In this document: piece after piece, positions 36,513-46,179 of the stretch | Position numbering within the stretch: position 1 is the first letter of the stretch | Layout: each line of letters begins with the position of its first letter | Assembly: GCF_000367945.1 (NCBI RefSeq) | Contig: NZ_KB849179.1 | Span: 664,446-728,445, forward strand | Direction: 5' to 3' | Source: Acinetobacter proteolyticus | GTDB lineage: Bacteria > Pseudomonadota > Gammaproteobacteria > Pseudomonadales > Moraxellaceae | Length of the DNA: 64,000 nt | Notes under the pieces: generated by a model | Told to the model about the DNA's origin: nothing | What the model saw: the letters and a program-made list of their open reading frames with translations, nothing else | The model's database searches: none | Made by a program: the position numbers and the translations under genes

Positions 36513-37469
36513 TTAATTTTCCTGTTCTACAAACTGCTGCCGATATTGTTTTGGCGAGTGTTCAAAGGTTCGCTTAAATGCCTGACTAAACGCGGTTTCT
36601 GATGAGTAACCCACTTTATTGGCAATTTGTTGAACTGAATAATTACTTTTACGCAGATATTGGCTTGCTAAACGCATGCGATGTTGCTGTAAATAAGCAA
36701 GAGGTGATTCACCAATCACTTCATGGAATAGGCTAGCAAACTTTGAACGTGACATGCAGCATTGTTCTGCCAAGGTCTCAACTGTCCAAGCATCCTCAGG
36801 ATGGTTATGAATTGCAGCAAGACTATTGCTCAGTTCGGGATGATTCAGCGCACTGAGCCAACCATGTTGACTTGAGATTTGTTGAATATGATCTCGAATA
36901 CATTTGATCAATAAGATATTCACCAGATGATCGATAATAATATCTCGACCTGCTTGAATATTCTGTGTTTCTAAGGCCAAAAAGTGTAAGCCAATTTGCA
37001 ACCATTCTGGCGTATTGGTATCACCGTGTTGTAGGTGAATAAGAGAAGGTAAGGCCTGAATAAATGGCTTTGCCATAATGGTATCGATCTGACAACGCAC
37101 GGTTAGGATTAAGTTTTTATCAGGAGAGTCTGCACCGAATTCAATGGCATCCTCTTTATGGCCATCAAAGAAATTTGAAATATCAACCGCATCAACCAGC
37201 TTGGTAATGGCATTATCTGCCCCTGTATGTGCTTTACCAGAGGGAATTACCACAATTTCACCTGCATGTGCAGTTAAACTATTGTGCGAATCAATTTGAA
37301 TAAAAACAGAACCAACTAAAACAATATGAACAATTAAGGCGGTTTGATCTTGGCAGACAAAACTCCATTCTCCTTGAGTTTTCAAGTAGATATATTCAGT
37401 GTGATTTAAATGTATATCCGCAAATATTTTACTTAAAGCATCCATATGATTTTTAAATGAGGCATTCAT
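36513..37469 (-). CDS. AraC-family regulator, AlkR-like
   Basis: The 318-residue protein has an N-terminal cupin-type sensor (VIPSGKAHTGADN) and a C-terminal double helix-turn-helix (WTVETLAEQCCMSRSKFASLFHE; YSVQQIANKVGYSSETAFSQAFKR). It is divergent from the alkane hydroxylase. In Acinetobacter baylyi the AraC/XylS-type AlkR lies next to alkM and activates it with alkanes, so the same role is likely here, but sequence identity with AlkR is not measured. Confidence 0.8.
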   Translation of the reverse strand: MNASFKNHMDALSKIFADIHLNHTEYIYLKTQGEWSFVCQDQTALIVHIVLVGSVFIQIDSHNSLTAHAGEIVVIPSGKAHTGADNAITKLVDAVDISNFFDGHKEDAIEFGADSPDKNLILTVRCQIDTIMAKPFIQALPSLIHLQHGDTNTPEWLQIGLHFLALETQNIQAGRDIIIDHLVNILLIKCIRDHIQQISSQHGWLSALNHPELSNSLAAIHNHPEDAWTVETLAEQCCMSRSKFASLFHEVIGESPLAYLQQHRMRLASQYLRKSNYSVQQIANKVGYSSETAFSQAFKRTFEHSPKQYRQQFVEQEN

Positions 37470-37634
37470 CTAAATTATAGTGAGCTATGCCAATAACTCA
37501 ATATGTGTTTATAGGACAAAAACAGGGTGGATTATGCCAAAGACTTTGACATAGGTTTTTTGGACGCTTGCAACTGTCATGAATTTCATAATTCCTCAAA
37601 ATATACTTATATATACAAAGACATGGATTCGATG

Positions 37635-38879
37635 ATGAATGCGCCAGTAAATGTTGAGCAAGAACTTACGCCAGTAAGCATTCCAAAGTCAAAAACTGAG
37701 TTGGATCGTAAACGTTATTTATGGGCAATTAGCCCAGCTTTACCTGCAATCGGGATTGGTATTTTAGCAGGTTATCAATTTGCACCTCGTCCATTGAAAA
37801 AAATCTTTGCTTTAGGTGGACCAATCGTTTTACATATTATCATTCCTACGATTGACACCATTATTGGTAAAGATGCTAATAATCCAACGGATGAAGATAT
37901 TCGGCTGTTGGAAAAAGACCCTTATTATTCTCGGTTGGTAAAAAGTTTTATCCCTTTACAATATGCTGCGAATGTCTATGCCTGTTATTTAACCAGTCGT
38001 AAAGAAACATCATTTTTAGACAAAATCTTATTGGGTATCTCAATGGGAGCAGTCAACGGGATTGCGATTAATACCGCACATGAGTTGAGTCATAAACATG
38101 ATCGTATTGACCACATTCTGTCGCATTTAGCCCTCGTGCCAACAGGTTATAACCATTTCCGAATTGAACATCCTTATGGCCACCATAAACGTGCTGCAAC
38201 ACCTGAAGATCCAGCATCTTCACAAATGGGTGAAACCTTTTATGAGTTTTGGCCACGTACCGTGATTGGTTCATTCAAATCCGCAATTGAGATTGAAACC
38301 AATCGTTTAAAACGTAAAGGTAAAGAATTTTGGTCAACTGAAAATGAACTACTACAAGGCTGGGGCATGAGTGCGGCTTTCCATGGTTCGATGGTGGGTT
38401 TATTTGGTAAGGGGGTTATTCCTTATTTGGCAACACAGGCTTTTTATGGCATTAGTTTGTTTGAAATTATTAACTATATCGAACACTATGGTTTAAAACG
38501 TCAAAAAGACAAGAATGGTAAGTATGAGCGTACCATGCCAGAACATAGCTGGAACAATAATAATATTGTGACCAACTTATTCTTGTATCAGTTACAACGT
38601 CACTCAGATCATCATGCTTATCCGACGCGTCCGTTTCAGGCTCTACGTCATTTTGATGAAGCGCCTGAATTACCAAGTGGTTATGCAAGTATGTTACTAC
38701 CTGCGTTAATTCCACCTTTATGGTCAAAAATGATGGATAAGCGCGTATTTGACCACTATAAAGGTGATTTGAATAAAGCCAATATTTTCCCGAAACGTCG
38801 TGCAAAAATCTTTAAAAAGTTTGGTGTGGTTGATCAGTCTTTAGAACAGGTTCAGATTGAAGCTGTGACTGCTGAATAA
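37635..38879 (+). CDS. alkM: Alkane 1-monooxygenase (AlkB/AlkM-type)
   Basis: This integral-membrane diiron enzyme hydroxylates medium- and long-chain n-alkanes, needing rubredoxin and rubredoxin reductase that are not in this window. The histidine boxes are HELSHK, EHPYGHHKR and LQRHSDHHA, with the NYIEHYG motif; about six transmembrane segments precede and separate them. The frame is open upstream to 37527, but MNAPVNVEQELTPVSIP at 37635 resembles the known AlkM N-terminus and has GGA before it (414 residues). ATG 37623 or 37632 remain possible. It is divergent from the AraC-type gene and ends at a terminator. Confidence 0.93.
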   Translation: MNAPVNVEQELTPVSIPKSKTELDRKRYLWAISPALPAIGIGILAGYQFAPRPLKKIFALGGPIVLHIIIPTIDTIIGKDANNPTDEDIRLLEKDPYYSRLVKSFIPLQYAANVYACYLTSRKETSFLDKILLGISMGAVNGIAINTAHELSHKHDRIDHILSHLALVPTGYNHFRIEHPYGHHKRAATPEDPASSQMGETFYEFWPRTVIGSFKSAIEIETNRLKRKGKEFWSTENELLQGWGMSAAFHGSMVGLFGKGVIPYLATQAFYGISLFEIINYIEHYGLKRQKDKNGKYERTMPEHSWNNNNIVTNLFLYQLQRHSDHHAYPTRPFQALRHFDEAPELPSGYASMLLPALIPPLWSKMMDKRVFDHYKGDLNKANIFPKRRAKIFKKFGVVDQSLEQVQIEAVTAE

Positions 38880-38899
38880 TCAAAGCTTTCCCAAAGCAG

Positions 38900-38931
38900 G
38901 GCACTGATGAGTCATCATCAGTGCCTTTTTA
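38900..38931 (+). terminator. Terminator after alkM
   Basis: GGCACTGATGA (38900-38910) and TCATCAGTGCC (38915-38925) form a perfect 11-bp stem with a 4-nt loop, then T5. Confidence 0.92.
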
Positions 38932-39037
38932 TTTTCTTGTATAAAAAAATTAAAAAACAACGGCTTTTATACTTTGTTGCTGTATATCTATAGGTTAGAA
39001 CAAACAAGAATCTTGCAATTGATTTTATGAGGCGATG

Positions 39038-40390
39038 ATGACAAAACATTATGATTATATTGCGATTGGTGGCGGTAGTGGTGGGATTGCATCAGTCAAT
39101 CGTGCTGCGATGTATGGAAAAAGATGTGCCTTGATTGAAAAATCTGAAATAGGCGGGACTTGCGTTAATGTCGGCTGTGTACCTAAAAAAGTGATGTGGT
39201 ATGCCGCGCATATTGCTGAGTCGATTCAAAAATATGGTCCTGATTATGGTTTCAATACTAAAGTCGAAACATTTGATTGGCAGATTTTAATCAAGAATCG
39301 GCAGGCTTATATTGATCGCATTCATCAATCTTATCAAAATAGCCTAAGTAAGAATAATGTTGATCTTATTCAGGGTGCGGCTTATTTTATTGATCAACAT
39401 ACCATTGAAGTCAACGGTGAACGATTTACAGCGGATCATATCCTGATTGCAACAGGGACACAGCCTTCATTACCTAAAATAGATGGAGTGGAATATGGCA
39501 TAGATTCAAATGGCTTCTTTGAACTAAGTGCTTTACCAAAAACCACCGCAGTGATTGGTTCAGGTTATATTGCGGTTGAATTGGCGGGTGTACTGAATGC
39601 TTTAGGTTCTCAGGTTGGATTATTTATTCGCAAGGATTTGCCTGTGCGTCGCTTTGATTCATTTTTAAGTGAAACTTTGGTTGAGGTCATGCAAAGCGAT
39701 AATATTACTGTACATACCCAAGCCGTACCTCAAAAAGTCACAAAAAATGCGGATGGTTCCGTGGTACTTCATTTAGAGAATGGTGAACAGCATACGGTTG
39801 ATTGTCTGATTTGGGCCACCGGTCGAGAGCCAAATACTGCGTGTTTGAATCTAGAGAAAGCCAATGTCCAACTGGATGAAAGAGGTTATATTCAGGTCGA
39901 TAAATACCAGAATACCTCACAACAGGGGATCTATGCCGTTGGCGATATTATTGGGAAAATGGAGCTGACACCTGTGGCTGTAGCCGCTGGGCGCAGATTG
40001 TCCGAACGACTCTTTAACCATAAATCTGATGAGCATTTAGATTACGACAATATTCCAACTGTAGTCTTTAGCCATCCTCCAATTGGAACGGTGGGAATTA
40101 CTGAGCAGGAAGCCATTGAAAAATATGGACAACAAGCAGTGAAAGTCTACAATTCATCATTTACTGCGATGTATAGTGCCATTACTCAACATCGCCAACC
40201 TACCAAAATGAAACTGGTCTGTGTGGGTGATAATGAAAAAATTGTCGGTATTCACGGGATTGGTTTTGGTATGGATGAAATTCTGCAAGGTTTTGCTGTT
40301 GCCTTGAAAATGGGAGCAACCAAGAAAGACTTTGATAATACGGTTGCGATCCATCCTACCTCGGCAGAAGAGTTTGTCACCATGCGCTAA
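39038..40390 (+). CDS. gor: Glutathione-disulfide reductase Gor
   Basis: Gor reduces GSSG with NADPH. The 450-residue flavoprotein has an N-terminal GGGSGG FAD motif, the redox motif [16 protein letters not shown], the NADPH motif [25 protein letters not shown] and the C-terminal active His in [14 protein letters not shown] favours ATG 39038; ATG 39035 is too close. It converges with the sensor kinase 27 bp away, without a clear terminator. Confidence 0.95.
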   Translation: MTKHYDYIAIGGGSGGIASVNRAAMYGKRCALIEKSEIGGTCVNVGCVPKKVMWYAAHIAESIQKYGPDYGFNTKVETFDWQILIKNRQAYIDRIHQSYQNSLSKNNVDLIQGAAYFIDQHTIEVNGERFTADHILIATGTQPSLPKIDGVEYGIDSNGFFELSALPKTTAVIGSGYIAVELAGVLNALGSQVGLFIRKDLPVRRFDSFLSETLVEVMQSDNITVHTQAVPQKVTKNADGSVVLHLENGEQHTVDCLIWATGREPNTACLNLEKANVQLDERGYIQVDKYQNTSQQGIYAVGDIIGKMELTPVAVAAGRRLSERLFNHKSDEHLDYDNIPTVVFSHPPIGTVGITEQEAIEKYGQQAVKVYNSSFTAMYSAITQHRQPTKMKLVCVGDNEKIVGIHGIGFGMDEILQGFAVALKMGATKKDFDNTVAIHPTSAEEFVTMR

Positions 40391-40417
40391 GCTTTAGGCT
40401 TATCCATTGTATTCTGT

Positions 40418-41779
40418 TCACTCAGAATTTTGAACAGATGAAATAATCACTTTAAGACCACTTGGGAGATGATGGCTAAAGCGAATGCGATAGCCATATT
40501 TCTCAAGTAATTGACTGACCAAGGCTAAACCGAGTCCGTGTCCATCATTCTGTGCGGATTTACGCCAAAATCTTTGTGTTAGGAGATTTAACTCAGCATT
40601 GCTTAATCCCTTGCCATGATCGCTCACAATCAAAGCGTGGTGTTCCATGTAAATTTGAATAGGGGGTTGTGCATGTATATAAGCATTCTCAATCAAGTTT
40701 TTCAAAACAATACTGAGCGTAGCATGGGGGAGTGCCATAGCGGATAGACTAGTCCAATCAACGTCTAATTGTTGTGATAGATCAGTATATTTTTTTTCAA
40801 GCTCGGTGATGACCTGTCTTAAACAAAGACCGACATCTGTTTGGTCTGATAGTGGTGGTAATTGAGTTTCGGTTTTACTGAGTAATAAAAGCTGTTCAAG
40901 TAATTGCTGGTAACGCTGGATACTTATTTCTGCTTTTTCTAGATTATTGAGTAACTTCTCAGGCTCTATTTGAGCTTGTGCTAACATCAGTTTGCTTAAT
41001 TGCACATGGGTTTTAATTGCGGTTAGTGGGCTGCGCAGCTCATGTGCAGCAAACGCACTAAAGCTCTTTTCATTTTCTAAACTCTGGTGCAGGTTCTGCA
41101 CCAGTTCAACTAGGCTATCAACAAATGGCTGGATTTCTTGAGGAATATTTTGAGCTTTGAGCTCAAGCAGCTCTGTTGCCGCAGTGGAAAAATGTTGTTT
41201 CCTTTGTTTGACTCGCTGTGCAATTTGATCAAGGGGTTGAAATTCAACACGAACTATCCATAGAATTAATAAGATACATAAAATTAAGGTCAGAATTAAA
41301 GGAATCAGTACTGACTGTAAAATCTGTTTAAGTAAGGAATAGCGAAGCTGTAATTTCTCGGCAGTAACAACTTGTATATGTCCTTTTTGCAATACATAAC
41401 TGCGCCACTCCATATTATTTTCTTGCCATGTACTAAAACCAACATGTCGTGTTGAAAGTTTGGGTGAGCCTTGGGTTCTGACAATCACTTGTGGGTCAGT
41501 TCCAGAACCAGAATTCAAAAAAGAAACTTCACAAACCAGTAGATTTTGACTGTCATGCTTTTGTTGTGCCGAGTTTAATGTGTCGATAATTTCATTCACA
41601 GGAAGTTGCTGAATCAAATGAGCAACCATTTGAGCGGATGCGGAAAGACGTTGATCTAAGGTAGATTGCAAGCGTTTTTCTAAATCGACATAGAGCCAGT
41701 AAAAGACCAATGACCAAAGTAAGATAAACACAATGGAAATTGTGGTCACCAAGCGCCATTTTAAACTATAACTTTTCAT
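40418..41779 (-). CDS. Sensor histidine kinase, DsbS/QseC-like
   Basis: The 453-residue inner-membrane kinase has two transmembrane segments (about 10-30 and 155-175), a periplasmic domain, HisKA (FAAHELRSPLTAIKTHVQL) and HATPase (ENAYIHA, DHGKGLSN, HGLGLALV). The periplasmic domain holds exactly one cysteine, C83. With the neighbouring response regulator and the divergent dsbD-tlpA-dsbG genes it mirrors the Pseudomonas aeruginosa DsbRS locus, reported as copper responsive; a single periplasmic cysteine is the expected metal ligand. That role is by analogy. The gene follows the regulator after 5 bp. Confidence 0.85.
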   Translation of the reverse strand: MKSYSLKWRLVTTISIVFILLWSLVFYWLYVDLEKRLQSTLDQRLSASAQMVAHLIQQLPVNEIIDTLNSAQQKHDSQNLLVCEVSFLNSGSGTDPQVIVRTQGSPKLSTRHVGFSTWQENNMEWRSYVLQKGHIQVVTAEKLQLRYSLLKQILQSVLIPLILTLILCILLILWIVRVEFQPLDQIAQRVKQRKQHFSTAATELLELKAQNIPQEIQPFVDSLVELVQNLHQSLENEKSFSAFAAHELRSPLTAIKTHVQLSKLMLAQAQIEPEKLLNNLEKAEISIQRYQQLLEQLLLLSKTETQLPPLSDQTDVGLCLRQVITELEKKYTDLSQQLDVDWTSLSAMALPHATLSIVLKNLIENAYIHAQPPIQIYMEHHALIVSDHGKGLSNAELNLLTQRFWRKSAQNDGHGLGLALVSQLLEKYGYRIRFSHHLPSGLKVIISSVQNSE

Positions 41780-41784
41780 CCCTT

Positions 41785-42447
41785 TTACTCGGCTACTTTT
41801 AGCATATAGCCCACACCACGAATTGTTTGAATAATATCTGGGTGGATTTTTTGTCGAAGATGATAGATATGCACATTAATCGCATTACTCTCGATACTTT
41901 CCTGAAAACCATACACTTTATCAATTAAGTCTTCGTTTTTGAGGATTTGATTCGGATAAAGCATAAACGATTCAAGCAAGCTATATTCACGACGTGAAAG
42001 CGTTAAGAGTTGTCCTTGATAATAGGCTTGCTGCGTATCTGGGTGGATTTGTAGCTCACCAATTTGAATCGTATTAGAGGAATAACCTCTATTTCGTCTT
42101 GTTAAGGCATGAATTCGGGCAATCAATATACTTAAATCAAAGGGCTTGGTCAGGTAATCGTCGGCCCCCACATTTAACGCTTCGACACATTGCTGGGTTT
42201 GATTACGTGCGGTCAGTACCAATACGGGCACATGCAGTGCATCGTTGCGCCATGTTTGTAACAACTCTAACCCATCTTGATCAGGCAATCCGAGATCAAG
42301 CAAACATAAATCCACTGCGCTGTTACGGATAAAATAATCGGCAGCTTTGGCTGTATTTACATGCTCAACTGAAATACTGAGATAATCCAGAGCAGCGATA
42401 ATACTTTCAGCAATATAGGGATCATCTTCAACGAGTACGACAAACAT
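41785..42447 (-). CDS. OmpR-family response regulator, DsbR/QseB-like
   Basis: The 220-residue regulator has a receiver domain (EDD at 7-9, phospho-acceptor D51 in LLDLGLPDQDG, K in DDYLTKPFD) and a winged-helix domain (LTLSRREYSLLESFM, VHIYHLRQKI, TIRGVGYML). It is of the PmrA/QseB group, which bind CTTAAT-type direct repeats; such a repeat sits between it and dsbD. It is divergently oriented from dsbD across 109 bp. Confidence 0.9.
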   Translation of the reverse strand: MFVVLVEDDPYIAESIIAALDYLSISVEHVNTAKAADYFIRNSAVDLCLLDLGLPDQDGLELLQTWRNDALHVPVLVLTARNQTQQCVEALNVGADDYLTKPFDLSILIARIHALTRRNRGYSSNTIQIGELQIHPDTQQAYYQGQLLTLSRREYSLLESFMLYPNQILKNEDLIDKVYGFQESIESNAINVHIYHLRQKIHPDIIQTIRGVGYMLKVAE

Positions 42448-42491
42448 GGCTTTTCCTCAATAGAGTCCCTATTCTACAAATAAAAAAGCGC

Positions 42492-42525
42492 CTTAATGTT
42501 CTCTTAATTTTGCTTGTTTGATAAT
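42492..42525 (+). promoter_or_regulatory. CTTAAT-N5-CTTAAT box and -10 of the dsbD operon
   Basis: CTTAAT at 42492-42497 and 42503-42508 are perfect direct repeats with a 5-bp spacer, the PmrA/QseB-type recognition pattern. GATAAT at 42520-42525 is a good -10, with the box in the -35 position, typical of a response-regulator-activated promoter. dsbD starts 32 bp downstream. Confidence 0.65.
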
Positions 42526-42556
42526 GCCATCATGTTAATGCTTTAGATCAGATGGT

Positions 42557-44494
42557 ATGCGATTTCAACTTTTAATCGGTATGGTCCTTGGATTAAATAC
42601 CGCAGCGTGGGCTGGGAATGATTTTTTACATCCTGACCAAGCTTTTAAGTTCCAAGCCAGTTCAATTTCCAAAGAAAAAGCTGAACTCAATTGGGATATT
42701 GTTCCCAATTATTATTTATATCACGACCAGTTTAAGCTGAGCGTCAATGGTAAAAATATTGACTTAAAATTACCGAAAGGGCAGGAAAAGGATGATCCAA
42801 CCTTTGGTAAGACCGATGTGCATTATAATCAAGTCACAGCTCAACTCGAGGTTCAGCCGAATCAGTTATACAGTGTGCAATGGCAAGGTTGTGCGGATGA
42901 TGGGCTCTGTTATCCCGTACAAAGAACAACGATTCAAACCGATGCAACAGGTTTATTGCCTCAACAAAAGTTAGGATCAGCACAAACTAAATTAGCACTT
43001 TTAGTTCAAGAGCCAGAAAAAACGACCGATACTTCGGAGGCGTTGAATCACCAAGACTTAAATACGGCTCCGAGTGAGTCTACACAGGCTGAAGCAATTA
43101 AACCCAGTAAAGATACTCAACAGACCAATGATTCTACGGACACAGCGAATATTCAGCAAGGTTCAGTAACGCAGAGTACAACTGCAGCTGCTGAATTAAG
43201 CAACCAGCAGCAAGTCGCTAGCAAAACATTCAAGCAAGCTTGGAACAATGATCAGTTTTTCCTTGGCCTTCTCTCCAGTCAGACGGTTTGGCTTAATCTT
43301 ATCGTGTTCTTGGGCTTTGGCGTTTTATTGGCATTTTTACCCTGTTCATTACCCTTGATTCCAATTTTGTCCAGTATTTTGGTACAACAGAACAAGAGGC
43401 GTAAGGCAGCATTGATCGCGCTGACTTTTGTCACCAGTATGGCTTTGGTCTATGCTGTGATGGGATTTGTGGTGTCACAAATTGGCTTTAATGTTCAGCG
43501 TTGGTTTCAAAACCCAATGGTGATCGGCTTATTTGTACTGATGTTTATTGCATTTGCACTCAATTTATTTGGCTTATATCAGCTCTCTCTACCGCAGTCC
43601 GTATTGCAACGTTTAGATCGAATCCAACAAGGTCAAAAGGGCGGTACGCTATTCAGTGCTGCGATCATGGGAGCATTATCCGCTTTAATTGTAGGCCCTT
43701 GTATGAGTGCACCACTTGCAGGTGCTTTACTCTATGTTTCCCAGCTTGAACATGGCATGTTAGGCGGGCTTTACTTATTCCTGATGGGCTTGGGCATCGG
43801 CATTCCAATTTTTATTGCCAGTGTTTTTGGGGCGAAGTATCTGCCTAAACCAGGACTATGGATGGAGCGTCTCAAGTTCTGCTTTGGTTTTGTTATGTTA
43901 GCCTTAGCGGTATATTTTGCTCGGCCTTTATTAGCAAGTGCTTTGTATTATTCTGTTCTTGCACTGGTTTTGATTGCGATGGCAGCTTATCTGATCGTGG
44001 TGTTGCGATATGTGCAAAAGCTTTCTTATCGACTGATGCTGCTTGGTCTTGTTGGGTTGCTCACCGCAAGCAGTATATGGCAAATACACTTGGCAACCTC
44101 TTCTTTTCATCAGCAACGATTATCCTCCTTGCATGCATGGACTGTGGTTAGAACTCAACATGAACTGGAACAGGCACTGGCACAACATCCGAATCAAGCG
44201 GTATTGATTGATGTTTATGCAGACTGGTGTGTGGCTTGCCAACCGATTGAACGAGATGTTTTACCTTCTGCTGCTGTACAGGCGGCGATTGAAAATGTGG
44301 TGAGAATTAAACTTGATTTAACCCATTATGAGGCTTCTCAGGACATCATTTTGAAGAACTGGCAAATTTTAGGACCTCCAACAGTTTTATTTCTCGATCC
44401 AAGTCATCAGGAAATTCGAGATTTACGTTTGACGGGGACGTATAGCGCGAAGCAATTGGTTCAAAATATTCAGTCGATGTCTGGGGAGAAATGA
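42557..44494 (+). CDS. dsbD: Thiol:disulfide interchange protein DsbD
   Basis: DsbD carries electrons from cytoplasmic thioredoxin to periplasmic thiol proteins. The 645-residue protein has a signal peptide (cleavage near AWAGND), an N-terminal DsbD-alpha domain with GCADDGLCYP, a Thr/Gln/Ser-rich linker (about 145-225), eight or so transmembrane helices with the cysteines in FLPCSLPLIPI and VGPCMSAPLAGALL, and a C-terminal thioredoxin domain with YADWCVACQ. It is the first gene of dsbD-tlpA-dsbG and overlaps the next gene by four bases. Confidence 0.94.
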   Translation: MRFQLLIGMVLGLNTAAWAGNDFLHPDQAFKFQASSISKEKAELNWDIVPNYYLYHDQFKLSVNGKNIDLKLPKGQEKDDPTFGKTDVHYNQVTAQLEVQPNQLYSVQWQGCADDGLCYPVQRTTIQTDATGLLPQQKLGSAQTKLALLVQEPEKTTDTSEALNHQDLNTAPSESTQAEAIKPSKDTQQTNDSTDTANIQQGSVTQSTTAAAELSNQQQVASKTFKQAWNNDQFFLGLLSSQTVWLNLIVFLGFGVLLAFLPCSLPLIPILSSILVQQNKRRKAALIALTFVTSMALVYAVMGFVVSQIGFNVQRWFQNPMVIGLFVLMFIAFALNLFGLYQLSLPQSVLQRLDRIQQGQKGGTLFSAAIMGALSALIVGPCMSAPLAGALLYVSQLEHGMLGGLYLFLMGLGIGIPIFIASVFGAKYLPKPGLWMERLKFCFGFVMLALAVYFARPLLASALYYSVLALVLIAMAAYLIVVLRYVQKLSYRLMLLGLVGLLTASSIWQIHLATSSFHQQRLSSLHAWTVVRTQHELEQALAQHPNQAVLIDVYADWCVACQPIERDVLPSAAVQAAIENVVRIKLDLTHYEASQDIILKNWQILGPPTVLFLDPSHQEIRDLRLTGTYSAKQLVQNIQSMSGEK

Positions 44495-45342
44495 TGTTTA
44501 TTTCATCAGAAGCCATACATCTCTGGATCTTTATCTTGCCGTGGTCATTATTGATTATTCTGGCGGGATTATGCAGCGTACAGCTATTTGGCCTGTATTT
44601 AAGTCGTCGCTTTCTATGGTCAACAGCGATTTGGCAGGTTTATAAGGATTCGCTCTGGACCTCAATTTTGATCGGACTGCTTGCTGCACGATTCGGATTT
44701 GTCGTGATACATGCAGATGTTTACTTCGCTCATCCGATTGATATTTTAAAGGTTCAGGATAAAGGCTTTCATCTCTATAGTGGCTTGGTTGCTGCGAGTG
44801 TGTGGTTTATTTGGAAAAATCGTTTTTTAAACTATACCGTCATTGCGGGGAGCTTGGTCATCTTCTTTGCTGTGCAATTGGGTGGCCTAGGCATACACAA
44901 GCGATTTCAATCTGAACAACAATATCCAGAGCTAACTTTTTCTGATCTTAATCAGCAAGCACAATCTTTAACTCAATTTGTAGGCCAACCGACAGTCATT
45001 AATCTATGGGCCAGTTGGTGTCCACCATGTCACCGTGAAATGCCTGTGTTGTATCAGGCCCAACAAGATCATCCCCATGTTCAGTTTGTCATGCTGAATC
45101 AGGGCGAAACGCCCGATGTGATTCACAATTATTTGCGGCAGCATCAATTCCAGTTTCAGCATGTGTTATCTGATCCACATGGAGAAATGGCGGAGCAGAT
45201 GAATATGTTTGGACTGCCAAGCACTTTGTTTTTCAATGCACAAGGCCAGTTGGTGGAACGTCATTTAGGTGAACTTACGCCAGCAATGCTGAAACAATAT
45301 CTACAAAAAATCACTCAACTTAATGAGGAAGTCTCTCAATGA
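44491..45342 (+). CDS. TlpA-like thioredoxin fused to an Lgt-like membrane domain
   Basis: Residues about 1-145 are hydrophobic with four to five membrane segments, and the stretch LAARFGFVVIHADVYFAHPI followed by a HLYSGLVAAS segment resembles the GARLGYV...HP...GGMSFHGG region of prolipoprotein diacylglyceryl transferase (Lgt), without the catalytic conservation. Residues about 155-280 are a TlpA/DsbE-type thioredoxin with ASWCPPCHREMP and the cis-Pro FGLPSTLFF, facing the periplasm. It probably relays electrons from DsbD. The GGGGAGAA before ATG 44491/44494 suits either start. Confidence 0.85.
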   Translation: MMFISSEAIHLWIFILPWSLLIILAGLCSVQLFGLYLSRRFLWSTAIWQVYKDSLWTSILIGLLAARFGFVVIHADVYFAHPIDILKVQDKGFHLYSGLVAASVWFIWKNRFLNYTVIAGSLVIFFAVQLGGLGIHKRFQSEQQYPELTFSDLNQQAQSLTQFVGQPTVINLWASWCPPCHREMPVLYQAQQDHPHVQFVMLNQGETPDVIHNYLRQHQFQFQHVLSDPHGEMAEQMNMFGLPSTLFFNAQGQLVERHLGELTPAMLKQYLQKITQLNEEVSQ

Positions 45343-46085
45343 ATCCATATCTTAAACTGTTCGCTGTGACAGCATTTGCAATGTCTTCAACATCGCTTAT
45401 TGCCGCAGTTCCAAGCATTAAGCAAAAACTGGAAAAAGACGGTTTTAGCTTTGTAAAGCAGATTGAGGCACCTGCGCAAATGACAGGTTGGGCTGGACAC
45501 ATGCAGCAAAATCCAATGACAGTTTTCATTTCAAATGACAATAAATATTATATTGTTGGGGATTTGCATAATGCCAAAGGTGATAATTTAACTGTTGATG
45601 CGCTGAATAAACATGTGAAGCAATCTGTTTTGGATGATGTTTGGAAAAGTCTGGAAAAATCGGCTTGGATTCAGGATGGCAATATCAAAGCACCCCGGAT
45701 TATTTATGTTTTCTCTGATCCAAATTGTCCGTATTGCCATGCTTTTTGGGAAAAGGCTCGTCCTTATGTGAAAGCAGGTAAAGTGCAATTACGTCATATT
45801 CAAGTCGGTGTGATTCGTTCTGAAAGTCGAGGACAGGCCGCAACACTGCTGGCTGCTTCAAATCCACCACAGGTTTTTGAAGCATTTAATGCCGCGAAAG
45901 GGAAGCAAAAATTGAAAGAATTAAAACCGATTCCGTCACATTTAGCAGAAAAACTGGAAGCTAATGAAGAGATGATGAATAAATATGGCTTTTTTGCGAC
46001 GCCGGCTTTAGTCTGGAAGAATGCTCAAGGCGGATTAGAAACGGCACAGGGTCTACCTAAGGATCTAAAAAGTGTTTTTGAATAG
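45339..46085 (+). CDS. dsbG: Thiol:disulfide interchange protein DsbG
   Basis: DsbG-like periplasmic reductase/isomerase that protects cysteines from sulfenylation or rearranges disulfides. The 248-residue precursor has a signal peptide (LFAVTAFAMSSTSLIAA), a dimerisation domain, and a thioredoxin domain with DPNCPYCHAFW and cis-Pro FATPALVW. It is reduced by DsbD, encoded two genes upstream, and overlaps the preceding gene by four bases. Confidence 0.92.
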   Translation: MNPYLKLFAVTAFAMSSTSLIAAVPSIKQKLEKDGFSFVKQIEAPAQMTGWAGHMQQNPMTVFISNDNKYYIVGDLHNAKGDNLTVDALNKHVKQSVLDDVWKSLEKSAWIQDGNIKAPRIIYVFSDPNCPYCHAFWEKARPYVKAGKVQLRHIQVGVIRSESRGQAATLLAASNPPQVFEAFNAAKGKQKLKELKPIPSHLAEKLEANEEMMNKYGFFATPALVWKNAQGGLETAQGLPKDLKSVFE

Positions 46086-46130
46086 AAACTTGTGAATGGA
46101 AATATGGATTCATATCGGGATGAATCAAAC

Positions 46131-46158
46131 AAAAAGGACGTTATGAAAACGTCCTTTT
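46131..46158 (+). terminator. Terminator of the dsbD operon
   Basis: AAAAGGACGTT (46132-46142) pairs with AACGTCCTTTT (46148-46158), 5-nt loop; flanking A and T runs make it usable by the convergent acyl-CoA dehydrogenase gene as well. Confidence 0.85.
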
Positions 46159-46179
46159 GGGGTTATTGCCGATTCAAAA

